Part shown: in pieces, positions 60,176 to 64,000 of the stretch
Numbering within the stretch: position 1 is the stretch's first letter
Layout: every line of letters begins with the position of its first letter
From: Gordius sp. MW1
Lineage: Eukaryota; Nematomorpha; Gordioida; Gordea; Gordiidae
Reading direction: 5' to 3'
Assembly: GCA_964036665.1 (NCBI GenBank)
Contig: OZ038531.1
Coordinates: forward strand, 17,794,168-17,858,167
DNA: 64,000 nt
The notes under the pieces: generated by a model
Databases searched by the model: none
Told to the model about the DNA's origin: nothing
Seen by the model: only the letters and a program-made list of their open reading frames with translations
Translations under genes and position numbers: made by a program

Positions 60176-60892
60176 ATATTAATTGCTATGCAATTTATGG
60201 GCTCGTTTTTGGTTGTCCGTTGTCCGTTACCCTTCAAGTTATTGGCGCCAGCTTTGTGACCTGGAGGTTCGTGTTCAATCCCAGGAGAGGACAAATTTTT
60301 TTTATTTTTTTTTTAATTAAATTAATATATTGTTCTTGTAAATACCATGGATAATATGACTTTTTGACCGTCCGCAGGCTACTGACCAATAAAAAACATG
60401 ACCATTGGCCAAATAAATCGAAATTTTTTTTTCGATTTTGAATTGGTTAACATCGATAATTACCCTATGCCCTTTGCCTCTACTAATATGGGTCCCTGTG
60501 CCCCTACAAAAGCCTATACCACTACTTATGCGGGTTCGAATCCCGGAGAGGGCAAAATTTTTATTTATTTTTTAAATTAAATTAATATATTGTTCTTGTT
60601 AATACCCTTGATAATATGACTTTATAACCGTGTCCTGACTACTAACCAATTTTTATTCTTTTTTTCGCTTTGAAATTAGTAAATATTGATATTTACCCTA
60701 TGCTCATCAGTCCAATTATTTTGAATTAATCCCCCCTATAGGCATTCTCGCCCCTTCCCACCTTTCTCGCCCATAAATTGCATAGCAAATATGCTACTTC
60801 TATACGGAGTATAGATGAGTCGCCCCCCTTCCCCTCCTCCCCTTCCCCTTCCCCTTTCCCCCTTCCCACGAGGGTCGAAGGCCCGAGTTTAA
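60176..60892 (+). mobile_element. short DINE-1/Helentron-like copy with head and tail
   Basis: The head is at 60,180 (TTAATTGCTATGCAATTTAT). Short GTCC repeats, TTATTGGCGCCAGCTTTGTG, AGGTTCGTGTTCAATCCCAG and one to two core units follow, with GGGTTCGAATCCCGG at 60,532. The tail has CCCCCCTATAGGCATTCTCG (60,728), the inverted head CGCCCATAAATTGCATAGCAA (60,767) and the closing hairpin GAGGGTCGAAGGCCCGAG (about 60,870-60,888). At about 0.7 kb it is the most compact copy with both ends and defines the minimal element. Confidence 0.75.
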
Positions 60893-62219
60893 TATGTCGT
60901 TAGTTTATCGAGACCTCACCATCAACTTGTTAAATTTGTGTTAACAGCAGAAAGCTTAGAGGATTTAAAATTTAGTGAACAAATAATTTATATCTGTTCC
61001 ATTATATATGATTAAATATTCTATATAATAGATTTGGTATGAACCTGTTGACCTTATTTATTTTTTACTTATTTTGCACTAATTCTATCGTAAATATCTA
61101 AATTTTGGAACTTCTATAAAACTTATGCCTGAGCGTAGCCAGGGGGGGGAAGGGAAGCGGCTGCCTCTGTCTATATTCCAAAAAATTGCTAAAAATTTAT
61201 TAAAATTATGGCTAAAAATTTGACCCCTCCCTCAACCATTATTGCCCCCTTCTAATCCCAATGCTGGCTAAACCCATGAATTTATGCAACTTACCCTTTT
61301 CACAAAATCTTTTTCTTTAAAACTTGGCGAACATCTCAATTGAATTTAAGGCAGGTATTATTCAAAGATTAATGATTGTCAAAAATTACATTTTCCCTTT
61401 AAGAAATTTAGGCTGACAAAGAATATTTCTAAAATTTAAACGTTTAAATTTTTACATATTCACTAAGCAATCAATTTTTGCATATAACTATTATACAACT
61501 TAGGGATAGTCGCTATTCTTCCACAGGTTTGTGAATTTATTCCTTTTTAACATTATTTATGATTTTATGCAAACAAAAAATATAGTAGTGTTAATAATAA
61601 CATTTATATAGATTGGTTTTTGAAGATTGGAAATTTTTTTAAATGATATTATTATATTTAATAATAATTATGTTTAATTACTCAAATGATTTCTCGTCTC
61701 ATTATTGTTGTTAAAGTGCCTTCTAATTTATTTCACATTAAATTTTTATAATTATGAAAGGTATCAAAACTCAAAGTATGCATTAGATGCCGTTTAGCGT
61801 GGCAATATGCTTTCGATATCAGTGTTATTTTTTAAAAAGCGCACACACCTTATAGTATTAGCTTGTCTTTTAAATCCTCTGTAATTCTTCTAATTAATAT
61901 TTATTAAGACAAACTCGTCAATTTTATATATATTTTATATAAATATTCTTATTAAGTAGGTTCATCATCAATACACTTCCCCCGCTAAAGTTTTTGTTTA
62001 TTATATACATAATTGATCCTAAACTTTAAACTTTGCGTTCAAAGTTAAAAAAGTGAGAAGTTGGGGCTGTTTGAATTAGGTTTTTATGAGTTTATATATG
62101 GCAATATGTTGTAAATCTGCTGTAGGTACAAGCTCAAGCTTTTCTGATTCCCTCCAGGCCGGGGCCGTTACCTGTTCTTTAATTTTATACGGTCTTCCAT
62201 AAAATATATAGCATAATTT
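60893..62219. other. A+T-rich region with one MITE
   Basis: Apart from the MITE at 61,129-61,279, no feature was recognised. Near 62,090-62,215 the minus strand stays open with gene-like composition (FYGRPYKIKEQVTAPAW) and may belong to the neighbouring possible gene. Confidence 0.35.
61129..61279. mobile_element. 151-bp hAT-type MITE with target duplication
   Basis: The left end CTGAGCGTAGCCAGG and right end CCTGGCTACG-like (here GCTGGCTAAACCCATG) belong to the same family as 30,400-30,548. It is flanked by ACTTATGC (61,121-61,128) and ATTTATGC (61,280-61,287), matching at 7 of 8 positions. It carries a poly-G run and GCCCCCTTCTAATCCC as in the sister copy. Confidence 0.7.
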
Positions 62220-62422
62220 TTATTTTATCTCATAAGGCCATCTTAAAAATAGGTTAAGGCTTTGCGTAATTTGTCCGTACTTATAAAAACATGGATCGCT
62301 CGCATAGACTAATAGGCTGCTCAATCCTTTTTCTAAAAGTGTTCCAATTGGCATCCATCTTGAAAATTTAATTAGATGGTTAGGTTTATTCTTAAAATGG
62401 TTTCTCAAAAAATGTAAATCAT
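62220..62422 (-). CDS. possible terminal exon of an unrecognised host gene
   Basis: After a T-rich tract and ATTACAG acceptor (exon from 62,422), the frame reads DLHFLRNHFKNKPNHLIKFS, then RWMPIGTLLEKGLSSLLVYA and FYKYGQITQSLNLFLRWPYE, closing at a stop at 62,220. Composition is gene-like (Trp, Pro, Cys, Gly, Arg), unlike chance A+T-rich frames. I do not recognise the protein. No second exon was joined with confidence; an open stretch at 62,651-62,845 on the same strand is a possible relative. Confidence 0.4.
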
Positions 62423-63418
62423 CTGTAATTTTATCAACATGAGCGTTTGAAAATTAAAATATTGGTATAAAAATGAAAATTAATTAATACATAAAAATAA
62501 CTTTCAGATCGCCATCTACAATAAAACTTATTTTCTAAGCTGAATTTCGCTCAATTTATATGGTTATACAAAATCTACGTAGTTTTTCAAGAAGGTGGTC
62601 GTTTTTAGCAACACTATTGATAGGTGAATATATAAGAGATGAACAGTCTATTAGTCTATGGTCGCTCTAGACAAATTAGCGGGGATTCGTTTCATATTTG
62701 CTGGGTAGGGTGGTAATAAGCATTGATCGTCAAAACACTGTCGTGGACGTTGGATAAAATATGGTATGTGGAAAGCTATTAGGCGTCGGAAAGTATCATA
62801 TATAATTTTGTTTATCAGCAGGAAATTTAGACGAGAGGATTTCAACTAAATTCATGCAAATCATTATATGAATGAGGTTATTAAAAATAGCATGGTTTGG
62901 TGTCACTCAGAGCTTATATTTCAATAATATGATTTGCCAGCAACATACTCCAAATTTAAAAAGTTTTAGTCTTCCGTTTTAATACGGTCTATAACATACT
63001 TGACGCCTTTATTACTAATTTCCATCAAAAGGTAAAATAATGTCAATGAAAATATTTAGAGGGGAAGAAATTTTAAGGAGCAAACAAATATTAAAATCTA
63101 ATCTCCATACTTCACAAAAAATTACATTTGAAAAGCTGACCATTACGATTTTCGTTTACATGAAATTTGGGCATTCAAAATTTTTAAAAGTAGGGAGTAG
63201 CTGGCTACTTCATTTGAATAGAGTTCGCGACCATTTTGGCATATAGGGGGGCAGTCGATAGCGTTGCTACTTTAACGTTAACAACTATGTTAATTTTGGA
63301 TTGAAACTTAATTTGTTTAAATTTTACAATGTTTGTCAGTAACTGCAATAGATTTGGTTAAAAACGTTTATTAACGCTCGCTGAATATATTTACATTAAA
63401 AATTCTAAAATACATAAT
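62423..63418. other. intergenic region, one unassigned open stretch
   Basis: A 64-codon minus-strand frame (62,845-62,651: SSRLNFLLINKIIYDTFRRL, then PYFIQRPRQCFDDQCLLPPY) follows an ATTTAG that could be an acceptor. Its last codons overlap a dispersed repeat end (GTCTATGG). The status is uncertain. The rest is A+T-rich. Confidence 0.3.
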
Positions 63419-63925
63419 TTAAGAAGATGTGTGTTTGTCGATCCATCCTATATAATTAAGGACGTTAGTGTAAACACCAGGTCTATTAATAAGAGCACAT
63501 CCTTGTCCCCAAGATACAACACCAGTTAATACCCAACGCATACCTTCTTGAGTATCTTCCTCGCATTGCAATGGTCCTCCACTATCACCCTATAAATAAT
63601 TCAATTTTCTGAGAGTCTGAATATATTATTAGTCAAAAGTTCTTAGCAGAATATACATATGTAAATTAGAATGTAAATTTTATTAAAAACTAATCACTGA
63701 GCTATACTAGGTGTGTATTAATTGAAAATGGATAATAAAGTGGGTTAGTGATTGTAATAATATAATAAACAAGATTAATAATTACACTGCAGGAATCCTT
63801 AATATTACCACCAGCGCATAACATATTACTGTTGACATTGCTGCCCAAAATTCTAGGATTAGAGCATTGACGCGCGGATAACAGAGGTATAGCAACCTGA
63901 TTTAATACACTCCTAGGACCAGTGC
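63419..63925 (-). CDS. trypsin-like serine protease, last two exons
   Basis: Exons 63,925-63,786 and 63,589-63,419 join in phase 0 across a 196-bp intron. The first reads [20 protein letters not shown], then [16 protein letters not shown]. The second reads [20 protein letters not shown], then [20 protein letters not shown] and ends HTSS-stop. GDSGGP holds the catalytic serine. The aspartate six residues before it, with glycines in SWG and PGV, gives trypsin-type (Arg/Lys) specificity in the S1 family. The catalytic His and Asp exons and any signal peptide, CLIP or other N-terminal domain lie beyond 64 kb. It is probably secreted, for digestion or haemolymph cascades; which cannot be told from this part. 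The sequence looks intact. Confidence 0.92.
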
Positions 63926-64000
63926 CTATCGAAGAAATAAGTTAAACTTAATAAGCGCTTACCAAAGTAAAGTATATTTTTATTTTAAAGAAGTTGTCTT

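Noticed and set aside
58280-60545. tRNA genes suggested by GGTTCGAATCC boxes
   Set aside because: Only the T-loop/B-box is present; no cloverleaf with acceptor, D and anticodon stems could be drawn around any of the boxes.
62651-62845. 64-codon minus frame as a definite gene
   Set aside because: A possible acceptor precedes it, but there is no donor or homology and its end overlaps a dispersed repeat; left as unassigned.

Overview
This is nuclear DNA from an animal, strongly A+T-rich and dominated by transposons. Host genes are split by introns with GT..AG ends. The clearest ones are a glutamate-gated-chloride-channel-like receptor, a FoxQ2-like forkhead factor, the alpha subunit of the mitochondrial processing peptidase (PMPCA) and a trypsin-like protease. 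A GluCl-type anion channel points to a protostome, most likely an arthropod, but the order cannot be fixed from the sequence. Five introns at the 5' end of PMPCA are only 34-41 nt long, which is very short for an animal.

Layout. 1-5.2 kb: end of a Helentron/DINE-1-like repeat, then the last two exons of a lysine-rich protein gene (+) whose final intron has taken in a 2.9 kb BED-finger hAT transposon. 5.6-7.1 kb: decayed ZMYM1-type hAT. 7.6-9.4 kb: a 166-bp tandem repeat family hit by a 1,056 bp non-autonomous Helitron; unoccupied copies of the target lie near 15.6 and 15.8 kb. 9.87-15.58 kb: a hAT of the GTF2IRD2-like type with a perfect 8-bp target duplication, split by a 3.6 kb DINE-1-like insertion. 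17.5-19.3 and 22.5-22.9 kb: a hAT tail and two fragments of a retroelement-associated PD-(D/E)XK-like domain. 22.85-23.35 kb: two possible exons of an unknown gene (-). 24.4-29.2 kb: six exons of the GluCl-like channel (-). 30-37.8 kb: almost empty apart from small MITEs. 37.8-41.17 kb: an RTE-type LINE (-) interrupted by a 1,002 bp internally deleted hAT with a perfect 8-bp duplication. 42.8-43.9 kb: FoxQ2-like gene (+). 46.4-48.05 kb: the best-preserved DINE-1-like element. 50.03-57.94 kb: complete 12-exon PMPCA (-), with an intronless ORF on the opposite strand and a 1.3 kb fold-back repeat in intron 10. 58.04-60.9 kb: further DINE-1-like copies, the first starting about 97 bp upstream of the PMPCA start codon. 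62.2-63.9 kb: a possible terminal exon of an unknown gene (-) and the last two exons of a trypsin-like protease (-) that continues past the window.

The host genes share no pathway. The main theme is layered transposon invasion (hAT, Helitron, Helentron-like, RTE and MITEs), with nesting order readable from target-site duplications and empty sites. All exon joins were made by hand from frame, phase and family resemblance; no alignment was run.
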